Of a stretch of 64,000 nt of DNA, positions 1 to 11,427 are shown one piece after another. A model generated the notes under the pieces. That model searched no databases, had not been told where the DNA came from, and worked only from the letters and a program-made list of their open reading frames with translations. Origin of the DNA: an uncultured Planctomycetaceae bacterium (GTDB lineage: Bacteria; Planctomycetota; Planctomycetia; Planctomycetales; Planctomycetaceae); the NCBI GenBank assembly GCA_943787265.1, contig CALSLT010000022.1, positions 62,001 to 126,000 of the forward strand. Direction: 5' to 3'. Numbering within the stretch: the first letter of the stretch is position 1; each line of letters starts with the position of its first letter. A program made the position numbers and the translations under genes.

Positions 1-1219
1 AGCGAAATAACAGGGTGTTCCATTGCCGAACGTCTCCGGGCAATCCAAGTCGAGAGCACATTCCTGTAAACTCAACGTTCATTTCCGGATCAGCAACGAC
101 GCGGTCGGCTGAGAATCCGGCATGTGTCCTACGGAATGCCTCAACGATTCCGCACAGCGTCATGTGGTTGATTTTCTTATTCGCAATGTCGCTCGGTCCT
201 AGAGTTTGGCCTGAAGTTGAAGGGGCAGCTCGATCGCGGAATTTCAATTCTTTTTGTTTACGATCAGTTGGCGGAGCGCTCTTTGTTGGTTCCGGCGAAC
301 CATTCAACGCGTCACCAGCTTCAGTATTTGATAGACGCTTCGTTCCGTATTCGATGTAATCACTCGAAACGTCGAAGCCAATGAAATTACGACCTAGTTT
401 TTTTGCCACTGCCAGTGTAGTCGCACTTCCTGAAAACGGGTCGAGAACTAGACTATTTTGAACTGAGCACGTGCGGATTATTCGGCCGAGTAACTGCTCT
501 GGCATTTGGCATCCGTGGAACCCGGCTCGTTCTTTGAACGTGCCAGCAACGCGAGGAAAGTACCAAGTATCCTCGACTTGACTGAAACTCTCACTCAAGT
601 CCTGTGGCCTCAAGACGTATGTTTGATCATCATCGTCGTTAGGCTCAAGGGCATGAAATTTCCAAGTGAAATCGTCGTCGTCATTGAGCGCCTCGCCAAC
701 CGCGTCTGCCGGACGAATAAGCCACGTGTCATCGGGAAGTCGGCCTTTTGGGTTTGCTCGTTTGTCGTTGTAAACGAGTTCTCGCGCGGACCGTACTCGA
801 TTGTCGAGGTCGTCGGCGAGGAATGTGAAGTTCTCAGGATCTTTGACGAAGTGAAACAGGTGGGCGTGCGATCGGGTGAATTTGTGCGAGCAGTTTACTC
901 CGAACGTGTAGTACCAGATGACCCAGCTTCGGCAGGTAAAACCGATTTCCTGGCTGAGCAACTTCAGCTCCGCGGCGTACTCGTCGCCGATCGCCAGCCA
1001 GAAAGTTCCGTCGGGCTTCAAGACGCGCGAGACGGCTTTGATCCATTGCTCGGACCAGTCGAGGTACTGCTGCTTTTCGAGTTTGTCATCGTAGACGTCG
1101 TACTCGTAGCCGATGTTGAACGGCGGATCGGCAAATGCGAGATCGACGGAGCCCTCTTCGAGTGCATTCATGGCCTGAACGCAGTCGCCCAACTGAATTG
1201 TGTTCAGGTTGGCATCCAT
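1..1219 (-). CDS. Site-specific DNA methyltransferase (beta-class amino-MTase), 3' end cut by window edge
   Basis: Reading the minus strand from an ATG at 1219 gives about 406 uninterrupted residues that run off position 1. Near residue 31 there is the catalytic motif DPPFNIGY (motif IV), and near residue 260 the SAM-binding motif DPFSGSATT (motif I). Catalytic motif before SAM motif is the order of beta-class N4-cytosine/N6-adenine methyltransferases, so it should methylate an exocyclic amino group in a specific DNA sequence. The start was chosen because it gives a short lead into the usual opening (NTIQLGDCVQAM). An in-register alternative at a second ATG is not in frame. No restriction endonuclease is visible on this side, so it may be an orphan modification enzyme or its partner may lie outside. 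The C-terminal tail beyond the MTase fold is not recognised. Target base and sequence cannot be read from the gene. Confidence 0.9.
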   Translation of the reverse strand, partial: MDANLNTIQLGDCVQAMNALEEGSVDLAFADPPFNIGYEYDVYDDKLEKQQYLDWSEQWIKAVSRVLKPDGTFWLAIGDEYAAELKLLSQEIGFTCRSWVIWYYTFGVNCSHKFTRSHAHLFHFVKDPENFTFLADDLDNRVRSARELVYNDKRANPKGRLPDDTWLIRPADAVGEALNDDDDFTWKFHALEPNDDDDQTYVLRPQDLSESFSQVEDTWYFPRVAGTFKERAGFHGCQMPEQLLGRIIRTCSVQNSLVLDPFSGSATTLAVAKKLGRNFIGFDVSSDYIEYGTKRLSNTEAGDALNGSPEPTKSAPPTDRKQKELKFRDRAAPSTSGQTLGPSDIANKKINHMTLCGIVEAFRRTHAGFSADRVVADPEMNVEFTGMCSRLGLPGDVRQWNTLLFR

Positions 1220-1421
1220 CCGGGGGGAACTCCATTTCGAGACTCGCGGCAAAGGTCGGTCGGCAAGGTTGGAATGTTAGTCGAAGGGCACGGCTGCGGA
1301 AAACCAGCAGGTCGGGCGAATGGGCTGAAAAGGGAGCGCGACCGCCGCATCTTTGACCCCCGCTCGCAATATCGAAAGAATGCTGGCTCAACCATCTGAC
1401 CTGTCAAGAAAGTGTCCGTTC

Positions 1422-3354
1422 ATGCGATATCTGATTTGCAGCGTTTTTGCCTGTGTTTACGGCGCGTCAGGTTACCTGCACGCGGAAGCGGCCTCCGCGA
1501 AACCGAATTTCGTGCTGATCTATATCGACGATATGGGGTACGGAGATATCGGTCCGTACGGTTCGAAGTTGAATCGGACGCCGAACCTCGACCGGATGGC
1601 GGCCGAAGGGATGAAGCTGACTAGTTTTTACGCCGCGCCCGTTTGCTCGGCGTCGCGGGCTCAGTTGTTGACCGGTTGCTACGCGCCGCGAGTTTCCGTA
1701 CCGGGTGTTTTCTTTCCGGCCGGGCCGAAGGGATTGAATCCTCGCGAGCGGACTGTCGCTGAGTATCTGAAAGAACTCGGCTACGCGACGACGTGCATCG
1801 GCAAGTGGCACCTGGGTGATCAGCTGGAGTTTCTGCCGACGAATCAGGGGTTCGATCATTATTTCGGGATTCCCTACTCAAACGACATGCAGCGGAACTC
1901 GCTGGAAGATGGTCGCCGAGTCACGCCGCTGTTGCGTGATGACAAGGTCGCCGAGCTGCTCGAAGACGAAGGGCAGCGGCGAGTGACTCGTGAGTACACC
2001 GAAGAAGCGGTGAAGTTTATCGAAGAGGCTGATGAGAAGCCGTTCTTTCTTTACCTGCCTCACACGGCGATGCACGTGCCGCTGTTTCCGCACGAAGACT
2101 TTGCCGGCAAGTCGAAGAACGGCACGTACGGCGACTGGGTCGAAGAAGTCGACTGGAGCGTTGGCCAGATTCTGGATGTGCTGCGCCGAAAGCAGCTCTC
2201 CGAAAATACGCTCGTCATTTTTACGAGCGACAACGGGCCGTGGGCATCGAAGGGGGCGGCTGGTGGAGTTGCCGGTCCGCTGCGAGGCAGCAAAGGCTGC
2301 ACGCTGGAAGGCGGCGTCCGGGAGCCAACGATTGCCTGGTGGCCAGGCACGGTCGAAGCGGGCAGCATTTGCGACGCCGTTTGCGGGACGACGGACGTTC
2401 TGCCGACATTCGCCAAGCTTGGTGGCTCAGCCGGTGGCCAGCCGGTCCCTTGGGTGAAGATTGACGGAAAGGACATCTCGCCAATTCTGCTCGGGAAAAC
2501 AAAAGAGTCGCCGCACGAAGCCTGGTTCTACTATCAGGGAACGACGCTCCAGGCCGTTCGGTCCGGTCCGTGGAAACTGGCGATCACTCCGCAGTCGATC
2601 GGGATGGGCATGAAGGAACGACCTGCCGATCTGATGTCGCGAGAACCGAGGCTGTACAACCTCGACGAAGAAATCGGCGAGATCACGAATCTGGCTGACA
2701 AGCATCCTGAAGTTGTGGGCCTCGTTTGCAAAAACTGATCGACGGGATGGTCGCCGACATTGGCAGTGGAAAAATCAGGCCCCGGAGTTCGTCCCGCCGG
2801 CGAAGTTGAAAACCCAGTCACGCTGTACCCAACTCAGCCGCGAAAACCGAGGTCTCGACTGACGAAGAAAACGGCAGGAAAACCACTGGATTGGAGCAAG
2901 GTTAAACTCGGTGACGTTTACTCATCGGGGTCCGCGCCGGCGATCGCTCGGAAAGCATTCTCGATCAGTTGCTCAGTCGTGCCTGCCGATGGAAAGGGCC
3001 GGTGAGGGCGTGATCGTCGCACACGGAGGCTCAGCGATCGGGTATTCGCTCTACATCAAAGACGATTCCGTTGTGTTCGCAACGCGGCAAGGGAACGACA
3101 CGATCAGCAGAGTCGCCGCGCCAGTCAGCAAAGGTGACTCGCTGAGTATTCGTGCTGGGCTAAGCAAAGACGGAGTCTTGAGCCTGGCTGTCAACGAGGG
3201 CGAGACAGTGAATGCGAAATCGCCGGGTTTGCTGAAAAATCATCCGCAGGAGGATTTGAGTATCGGCCATGATGATCGGAATCCAGTGGATCCTGAATCA
3301 CCGACGAAACCATTTAAGGGGCTGTTGATGTCTCTGAAAATCGCAGTCGAGTGA
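1422..3354 (+). pseudogene. Secreted sulfatase, core intact but C-terminal part frame-disrupted
   Basis: The chosen ATG at 1422 opens a signal peptide (hydrophobic to about residue 20). A sulfatase core follows: metal-binding DDMGYGD near residue 37 and CSASR at Cys75, the cysteine that is oxidised to formylglycine, then GKWHLGD and TSDNGPW. The open frame ends at 2738, but homologous-looking sequence continues: a short stretch in another frame (LQKLIDGMVADIGSGK), then GEVENPVTLYP in the original frame to about 2995, then another frame to the stop at 3354. At least three indels are needed to join them. The tail resembles the beta-rich C-terminal extension of planctomycete sulfatases. Because neighbouring genes show the same damage, sequencing error is as likely as true decay. 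The enzyme would cleave sulfate esters outside the cytoplasm and needs a formylglycine-generating enzyme not found here. Confidence 0.85.
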
Positions 3355-3411
3355 CACTTGGAAACACTGAGAGTAAACGTATGTTTTCTTGTATCGGACT
3401 GGAGAGAAAAC

Positions 3412-5352
<1,941 letters not shown>

Positions 5353-5360
5353 CAAAAAGA

Positions 5361-5443
5361 AACGCAGAGATCGCTGAGGCCTCGCAGAGGAAACGAAAAC
5401 GTCTCCATTCCTCTGCGTGTTCAGCCCTTGCGATCTCTGCGTT
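5361..5443. repeat. Nested inverted repeat downstream of recQ
   Basis: Outer arms AACGCAGAGATCGC (5361-5374) and its exact reverse complement (5430-5443) enclose inner arms CGCAGAGGAA (5383-5392) and TTCCTCTGCG (5408-5417). It lies between the recQ stop and the convergent gene ending at 5492, so it could serve as a bidirectional terminator. The CGCAGAG core is shared with the repeat at 24785-24876, suggesting a dispersed family. Confidence 0.8.
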
Positions 5444-5491
5444 CAAGAGTTGGTCTGACAGGCATCATGCCCGCATAGCCTTCTGCCTCGA

Positions 5492-5779
5492 CTATGTCTT
5501 GTAAATCTTGTGGCGAGGACGGTCGGACAGGATTTGTTCCTTGCCCCAGTTCGTCACTGCTCGGAAAGCGTCGCTCTGGATGAAGGCTGAGAAAGCGGCT
5601 TCGTCCGACCACTCGCTGGTGATTAGGTAAGACGCGCTGTCTTTGACGTCTTTCCACAGTGTGGATTCGGTGTGACCTTCAGCGGCGTTCAGAAGCGTCG
5701 ATGACGCCAGCAAATTTTGTCTTCGAAGTCCTGCTCTTTTCCTTCGAGAACGTGGTAGTTTCATTCCAACGGTAATCAT
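5492..5779 (-). CDS. Antibiotic-biosynthesis-monooxygenase-like (ABM) small protein, middle part out of frame
   Basis: The 95-residue frame opens normally (MITVGMKLP). It ends with a clear ABM-type dimeric alpha/beta barrel half (LNAAEGHTESTLWKDV, then YLITSEWSDEAAFSAF, then AFRAVTNWG). Residues about 10-31 as translated are arginine-rich and unlike the family. Reading the neighbouring frames there gives VLEGKEQDFEDK and FAGVIDA, which fit the first helix of an ABM domain. Three single-base insertions, near the CCAC, the A4 run and the TT before CTGAAC, would restore the whole protein, and their sum keeps the downstream frame. The function is probably a small cofactor-free monooxygenase or heme-binding-like ABM protein. 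The substrate cannot be told. Confidence 0.7.
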   Translation of the reverse strand: MITVGMKLPRSRRKRAGLRRQNLLASSTLLNAAEGHTESTLWKDVKDSASYLITSEWSDEAAFSAFIQSDAFRAVTNWGKEQILSDRPRHKIYKT

Positions 5780-5885
5780 CTGCTTGTCTTCTCCTGAGGT
5801 AGATCAAAAAGTGGTGAGACGCGGAATCGTAGCAGGCTTTGCACGGAATGGCTCGCCCGTCGGCATCAGAGAATCGCGTGCTCTT

Positions 5886-6381
5886 TCACTGCTCGACACT
5901 TAGCCTCTGGAATTCTACTTCTTCAGCGTTGAGAGGCTCGTCGCGGGTTGTTTCATTGATGGCCGCGCGGCGAAAGTCAGCTTGCACCAACGCCCTCAAC
6001 CCACACTTCGCACACTTGGTAGTTCTGAGGCTTCGGGGATGATACATCGTCGACATAACATTCAAACCGCAGCGTGGGCAGGTTCTACGAGGTGCCCTCC
6101 AAATGGCAATTGCAGATGCAGCCGCTGTGACTGTCCAGAATCCTACGGCAGTTATTGGGTGGAACCACCCGAAGAAGACTCCAAAATATTAGAAGTAGCG
6201 TTGCAAATTCAAACACAGAGAGAAGTCGCCATTCTGCAAGGTGTTGCCCCTGCATTGCATTCAGTTCGTCCATATAGAGATGGTAGTCTTCGATTTCTTC
6301 GGTTGTGGGGGACTGGATGATTCGCATCGTCACACCAAGCTCCGATTGTGATTGCTGACTGGCAGTCGGAACATCGTCCAT
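5886..6381 (-). pseudogene. Small membrane protein with C-terminal zinc ribbon, frameshifted
   Basis: The 5' part reads MRIIQSPTTEEIEDYHLYMDEL (methionine at 6327) and enters a hydrophobic stretch FEFATLLLIF. At the run of four A on the plus strand (6183-6186) removal of one base continues the same protein: FGVFFGWFHPITAVGFW and TVTAAASAIAIW (about two membrane segments). A zinc-ribbon pair CPRCG and CAKCG follows, and an acidic tail ends at 5886. Without the correction the frame stops at 6085. The start could be 6327, 6381 or further upstream; no strong ribosome site decides it. The family was not recognised. The two CxxC pairs 22 residues apart suggest one bound zinc on the cytoplasmic side. 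Confidence 0.55.
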
Positions 6382-6559
6382 TCCAGAATTGGAATGACGG
6401 AACGGTCGTCTTTTTTGCCACATTTTGAGCAGGTTCGAGGCATAAGCGACGTTTCGATCGAGGGATGATGGGGGACCGCGCAGGGTGTTAGTGGCAACCT
6501 GGTTGCGGCGTCGGCAGTTTCGGCTCATTGAGGACACATTCACGAACGTCTCTTTTACG

Positions 6560-6975
6560 CTATGGATTCAGCCAGCCGACGCCGCTGCATTTACAATATA
6601 TTTTGGGCACCTTGGGAATTCTACCAGTGCCTTTGGCACGGGCCCGCATGTCACGGCAGTGCTGGTCGAACTGGGCGGAGCGATTTGAGTTGCGGGTATC
6701 GTTGCAGGCCTTCCATCCGCGAACACATGACAATTTTGCGGATCGTCGGGCTTTCGGAGGTCGTCGTATTCGCCTTCTGCGTTCCACATGACGATTTCGC
6801 CCGTCGCGGTCAGGCCGATCGTTTCGAACCATCCGCAATACAGTGGAATTGCGTCGTGCTGGGTGACGTGCGGAATTTGCCAGCGCAGGTTGCTGTTCTG
6901 ATTTTCGACTGCGAAGTTGTTGATCAGGTCTTGGACGAATTGCGACTCGTCCGGGGTAAGTTCGACGTCAGCCAC
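6560..6975 (-). CDS. Hypothetical cytosolic protein, C-terminal frame uncertain
   Basis: From ATG 6975 the protein reads plausibly for about 85 residues (MADVELTPDESQFVQDLINN, then GWFETIGLTATGEIVMWN). Nothing in it matches a family I can name; it resembles small SMI1/KNR4-style cytosolic proteins only loosely. The original frame stops at 6568. The alternative frame over the last 100 bases ends at 6560 with KGTGRIPKVP and CKCSGVGWLNP. That looks like half of a zinc-finger of the kind with repeated CxxCxGxG units, so a frameshift near 6700 is likely, in keeping with the neighbouring genes. Divergently transcribed from the sensor kinase at 7163. Confidence 0.5.
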
Positions 6976-7162
6976 GAGCGACTCCAGATTTGTGCTTTAC
7001 ATTTCCGGGCGGAAAGAACCGAGACGATGATACCGTAGGGCGGTGCCCTGATTGTAAGAGGTGATCAATTGAGCGTCGGCGGCGGAAAAAAGCGTCGATT
7101 GGATTTGATGCGAATACGGGAAACCGTTCGGCAGTCTGGTTAAGCTGATTGCTCGGTCAGAT

Positions 7163-8689
7163 TTGAGGAGCAATTTCGCACGTTATTCGCAGCGTTTGAA
7201 AGTTGAAGTCCTTTGCGGCGTCCTATTTCGAATTCAGATTCTGCTGCCGTTTTCGGCGACGATGGTTGCGGCCGTTGCGATTATCGCGATGACCTCGGCG
7301 TGGCTGGCGGTACGCCGGACGGAAGAGCAGACGCTGTTGAGGATTCAGAATGTCGTCGAGACGTTGTCCGACTTTCGGCTGACTTACACAGACGCGATTC
7401 TGGAAAAGATGAGCGGGTTGTCGGGGGCCGAATTCCTGGCACTTGATCGTGATGATCGACCAGTGGCGACAACTTTGGACCGCGCTGATGAGATTGCTCA
7501 GTCGGCAAAGTCTGCCTCCTGTGATTTCTTCAGAGAGTTCGATGACTCAGCTTCCTCGGGTCGATACTGAGTTGGGAGGCGTGCTTTGCGGCTCGCGTAA
7601 CCGCAGAACGAGCTGGGCCAGTGACGACGTTGCTGGTGCTTTATCCCGAAGCCAGTTGGAAGGAAGCTCGCTGGACGGCCATCTGGCCGCCGCTGGTTGT
7701 GGGAAGCGGAACTGTGATCGTGATGGCGTGCATTTCTGCCTGGCCTGGCCGATCGAATTTCTCGACGGATCAACGGTGTGCGAGCGTTGCTGGAAGAAGT
7801 CGCCGCTGGCCGCTTCCCGGACAAGTCAGACGATGGAAGTGCGGAGGGCGAGCGACTGGATGAGGTCGACGATCTGATTGCTTCAGCAGGCAGCCTTTCA
7901 GAACAACTCAAAGAACTTCAGCACACGATCCAGCACACCGAACGAGTTCGGTTACTGGCTCAACTGGCCGGAGGTCTTGCTCATCAATTGCGGAATGCCG
8001 TGACAGGCGCAAGGATGGCGGTGCAGCTTCACCAGAAGCGGTGTCTGCTTGGGTCCGATGACTCAGATGCCGATGGAGAATCTAAGAGTGATGACACGCT
8101 GAACGTCGCACTGCATCAGCTTTCGCTGACGGAAGAGCAAATTCGCGGCCTGCTTTCACTAAGTCGGCAGGAGGCCGAGCCTGTTCAATCGGCGAAGTTG
8201 TCAGACGCTGTTCGTGAGGTCGAGCGATTGATCTCCGTGCAGTGCGAGCATTTTCGAGTGGCATTGCTGGTCGATATTCCGGAAGGTGCTGAGTGGGAAA
8301 TTGCGGACGCAGATGGATTTCGGACGGCAGTTTTGAATCTCTCGCTCAATGCACTGGAAGCGGCGGGCGAAGGCGGTCGAGTCGAACTTGCTGTTCTGGC
8401 CGATTGTAAAACCAGCGAGGACGCGCCTCAGGCTGAGGCCTTCCAGGATGGCGGTTCACATCAGCGGTCGATTGTCGTTGAAGTCAGAGATTCAGGTGAC
8501 GGACCCGTGTCTGAGGTCAGCGATTCTCTTTTCGAGCCGTTTGTGACGTCGAAACCGGAAGGCGTTGGGCTGGGACTGGCGTTAGCAAAGAGTGCGGCGG
8601 AGTCCGCCGGTGGTACATTGTCGTGGGAACGCCGCCGTGGACTGACGGTGTTTCGATTTTCGGTGCCAGCTCAGCGTCTAGCGTCCTAA
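7163..8689 (+). pseudogene. Sensor histidine kinase (NtrB-like), frameshifted in sensor/HAMP region
   Basis: The likely start is TTG at 7163. An N-terminal membrane segment (LLPFSATMVAAVAIIAM) leads into a periplasmic sensor region, then a second membrane segment (PPLVVGSGTVIVMACIS) in another frame, then a HAMP-like and helical linker. The 3' part is continuous from 7778 and carries the phospho-acceptor box LAGGLAHQLRNAVTGA, an N box NLSLNALEAAGEGG, G1 DSGDGP, and the ATP lid GVGLGLALAKSAAESAGG. Frames change two or three times between about 7560 and 7780, where ELGGVLCG, TTLLVLYPEASW and RISRRINGVRALLEE lie in different frames. The response regulator starts 33 bases after the stop, so the pair forms a two-component system. 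The input signal is unknown. Confidence 0.85.
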
Positions 8690-8722
8690 TTTGAAAATTC
8701 CAGCCGAGAGGTTTCGTAAATC

Positions 8723-10153
8723 ATGAGCCATGTTCTGGTCGTCGATGACGAACCCGCGATCTGTTGGGGATTTCGCGAATTGCTTCGTGGCGAAGGTCAC
8801 GAGGTGACGATTGCGGCGTCGGCTGAAGAGGCTCTGAAGGTCGCTCCGACGTGTCTGCCCGACACAATCGTTCTTGATGTTCGTCTGCCTGGTATGGACG
8901 GCTTGACTGCTCTGAAGCAACTTCAAGCGAAGACTAATAATGCTCCCGTTGTAGTGATGACGGCTTTTGGAAATCTGGAAACGGCTGTTCGAGCGGTCGA
9001 GGAAGGCGCGTTTGACTATCTGACAAAACCGTTTGAACTGTTGGATGCCAACGATGTCGTTCGGCGGGCGTTGGAATATCGTCACTCTGGTGAATCCACG
9101 GCGAGCAGTACCGAGGACGACGCCGATGGCACGGCACTGGCAGAGACGATTGTTGGTTCCTCACCGGCGATGCAGGCCGTGTTCAAGCAGATCGCGTTTG
9201 TCGCTCAGTCAGACGCTCCGGTCCTTGTTACAGGGGAAAGTGGAACGGGGAAGGAGCTTGTCGCGCGAGCCATTCATCGCCATAGCCATCGAAGTGCCGA
9301 GCCATTCATGCCGGTGAGTCTGGCTGCGATGAACGAGGCTTCGGTGGAGAGTGAATTGTTTGGGCATGTCAAAGGTGCGTTTCCCGGCGCGACTGCCGAA
9401 CGAAAAGGGATTCTGGAGATCGCCGGCAGCGGGACGATTTTGCTTGACGAGATCGGCGATGTACCCACCGCCGTGCAGCTCAAACTTCTTCGCACGATTG
9501 AGCATCAGGAGATCGTTCCGGTCGGGGCCGCAGAGCCTCGGCAGTGTGGATTTCGAGTCGTGGCGGCAACGAACCGTGACCTCGGGGCACTGATCGAAGA
9601 AGGGCTGTTTCGAGAAGACCTCTACTTCCGTTTGGGCGTTGTGAAGATCGAGTTACCACCACTCCGCGAAAGGCCGGAAGATATCCCCGATCTTGCTCGC
9701 CATTTTTTGAGCCTCATGGCGGGGAACTCGACGGACGTCACGCTGTCGTCGGCGGCGTTGCTGGAACTTAGTGGCCGGCCGTGGCCGGGAAATGTGCGTG
9801 AGCTTCGTAACGCGATCGAGCATGCGGCCATCATGTCGCGTGGTGGCACGATTGAGGCAGCTCATCTTCCACCTGCCGACTCGACAGCGACGCGGTCGGC
9901 GCTGAGCAGCGACGTCCTTCAACGTGAGATTTCCCGTTGGGCGGCCGAGCAACTTCAGCCGTTGGATTCTTCCGATTCCGAAGCCACTCTTTACGAAGAC
10001 GTCCTGCAACTGGTCGAGCCATCGCTCCTTAACGCGGTGCTGACTCACTGCCGGAATAATCGAGCGGCTGCGGCGAGGCTACTTGGTCTGCATCGGGCGA
10101 CCCTGCGGCAGAAGTTGAAGAATCACGGAATCACCGGCGAAGATGATGCGTGA
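8723..10153 (+). CDS. NtrC-family sigma-54-dependent response regulator with GAFPGA loop
   Basis: 476 residues. A receiver domain spans 1-120 (acidic pocket D9/D10, phospho-acceptor D52 in VLDVRLPG, switch T80, K102 in TKPF). The AAA+ domain spans 140-370 (Walker A GESGTGKE 171-178; Walker B ILLDEIGD near 239; RFREDLYFRL-type sensor region; WPGNVREL). A Fis-type helix-turn-helix is at the C-terminus (NNRAAAARLLGLHRATLRQKL). It should activate promoters read by sigma-54 RNA polymerase after phosphorylation by the kinase encoded just upstream. The loop that contacts sigma-54, usually GAFTGA, reads GAFPGA at 218-223. Proline at that place is unusual and may weaken or alter sigma-54 contact, or may be a base error (codon CCC at 9383). 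Target genes are not evident; the next gene encodes an M42 peptidase. Confidence 0.93.
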   Translation: MSHVLVVDDEPAICWGFRELLRGEGHEVTIAASAEEALKVAPTCLPDTIVLDVRLPGMDGLTALKQLQAKTNNAPVVVMTAFGNLETAVRAVEEGAFDYLTKPFELLDANDVVRRALEYRHSGESTASSTEDDADGTALAETIVGSSPAMQAVFKQIAFVAQSDAPVLVTGESGTGKELVARAIHRHSHRSAEPFMPVSLAAMNEASVESELFGHVKGAFPGATAERKGILEIAGSGTILLDEIGDVPTAVQLKLLRTIEHQEIVPVGAAEPRQCGFRVVAATNRDLGALIEEGLFREDLYFRLGVVKIELPPLRERPEDIPDLARHFLSLMAGNSTDVTLSSAALLELSGRPWPGNVRELRNAIEHAAIMSRGGTIEAAHLPPADSTATRSALSSDVLQREISRWAAEQLQPLDSSDSEATLYEDVLQLVEPSLLNAVLTHCRNNRAAAARLLGLHRATLRQKLKNHGITGEDDA

Positions 10154-10260
10154 TGACTCGCATGCCGGGGCATGCTTAAACTATTGCTCCTGTAGAACGA
10201 CGACGCCAGCGTTTGCTTTACGCCGATGAAATTTCCTTATGAAGATGACGGAGCATCACG

Positions 10261-11310
10261 ATGCAGTTGCTTGAACAATTGACGCAGACACCTTCTGTTC
10301 CTGGTCGTGAGGCTCGAATTCGGGAAGTCATCAAGTCGTACGTTGAAGAAAAAGGACTATTCGACGAGCTGACGACTGACGCAATGGGCTCGCTGATCGG
10401 TGTTCGGCGGGCACGGCCTAAAGATGGCGAAGAGGCACCAGCGAAACCGCCACGGGTCATGCTGGCAGCTCACATGGACCAGATCGGATTCCTGGTTCGG
10501 CATATCAGCGATGATGGTTTTGTGCGTGTGATCCCGGTTGGCGGTTTCGACACTCGCAATCTGTTTGCTCGACGAGTTCGCATCTGCACGGCGGGTGGTG
10601 AACTTCCCGGTGTGATGAATCCAGGAGGGAAACCAATTCACATTGCGTCGGAATCTGAGAAGAAGAAAGTACCGGAAATTTCGGATTTCTTTATCGACCT
10701 CAGTTTGCCCGGCGAAACCGTGAAAGAGAAAGTTCAAGTCGGCGACATGGTTGTTCTCGACGGCCCGTTTTCAGAAGTTGGCAACAGCGTCGTGTCACAA
10801 TGCCTGGATAACCGTGTCGGTTGCTGGGCACAGATTCGAGCGATCGAAGCCCTCGATCATCACAACTGCGATGTCTACGCCGCGTGGACGGTTCAGGAAG
10901 AGGTCGGTCTGCGAGGAGCGTTTCCCGCCGCCTACGAAATCGAACCGGACTACGCGATCGCCTGCGACACGACGCTCTGTTGCAAGACACCGGGCGTGCC
11001 TGACGAAGAACGAGTCACTGTCGCCGGCGATGGCCTGTGTCTGCACATCATGGACTCGTCGATGATCGGCGACATCGGCTTGATCGAAGAAATCGAAGCT
11101 GTTGCGACGGCCGAAAATATTAAGACTCAGCGAGGCATCCTTGCCCGCGGTGGTCAGGATGGAGCGGCAATTCAGAGAACTCGGCGAGGCGTACGAACCG
11201 TCGCCTTTGCCTGCCCGATCAAGTACATCCACACGATCACAGAGATGGCTCACAAGGACGATCTGGAGGCGTATCCGGCGCTGCTGACCGCCTGGCTGAA
11301 GTCGCTGTGA
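10261..11310 (+). CDS. M42-family metallo-aminopeptidase
   Basis: 349 residues, the usual length of M42 aminopeptidase/deblocking peptidase proteins, which form large tetrahedral cytosolic assemblies that trim peptides. Predicted metal ligands are in family positions: H71 in AAHMDQIG, D183 in CLDNRVG, E213/E214 in QEEVGLRG (catalytic base and ligand), D236 in ACDTT, H324 in YIHT. Opening residues (MQLLEQLTQTPSVPGRE) are typical, so the ATG at 10261 is well supported. It stands alone between the NtrC-like regulator and the convergent birA gene. Exact peptide preference (acidic, aromatic, general) is not deducible. Confidence 0.93.
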   Translation: MQLLEQLTQTPSVPGREARIREVIKSYVEEKGLFDELTTDAMGSLIGVRRARPKDGEEAPAKPPRVMLAAHMDQIGFLVRHISDDGFVRVIPVGGFDTRNLFARRVRICTAGGELPGVMNPGGKPIHIASESEKKKVPEISDFFIDLSLPGETVKEKVQVGDMVVLDGPFSEVGNSVVSQCLDNRVGCWAQIRAIEALDHHNCDVYAAWTVQEEVGLRGAFPAAYEIEPDYAIACDTTLCCKTPGVPDEERVTVAGDGLCLHIMDSSMIGDIGLIEEIEAVATAENIKTQRGILARGGQDGAAIQRTRRGVRTVAFACPIKYIHTITEMAHKDDLEAYPALLTAWLKSL

Positions 11311-11427
11311 GTTTCGAGGGGTTTCGTAGGGTATGGCCAGCGCGGCGCCGGTATACGTTCTTCGGTTTCACATGAAATGGTATGCCGGCGCTGCGCTTGT
11401 CAATACCCTACGGCAACGGTCGACTTT

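Noticed and set aside
506..1399. A long plus-strand frame of 297 codons
   Set aside because: It is the codon-aligned antisense of the DNA methyltransferase, whose minus-strand product has clear motifs.
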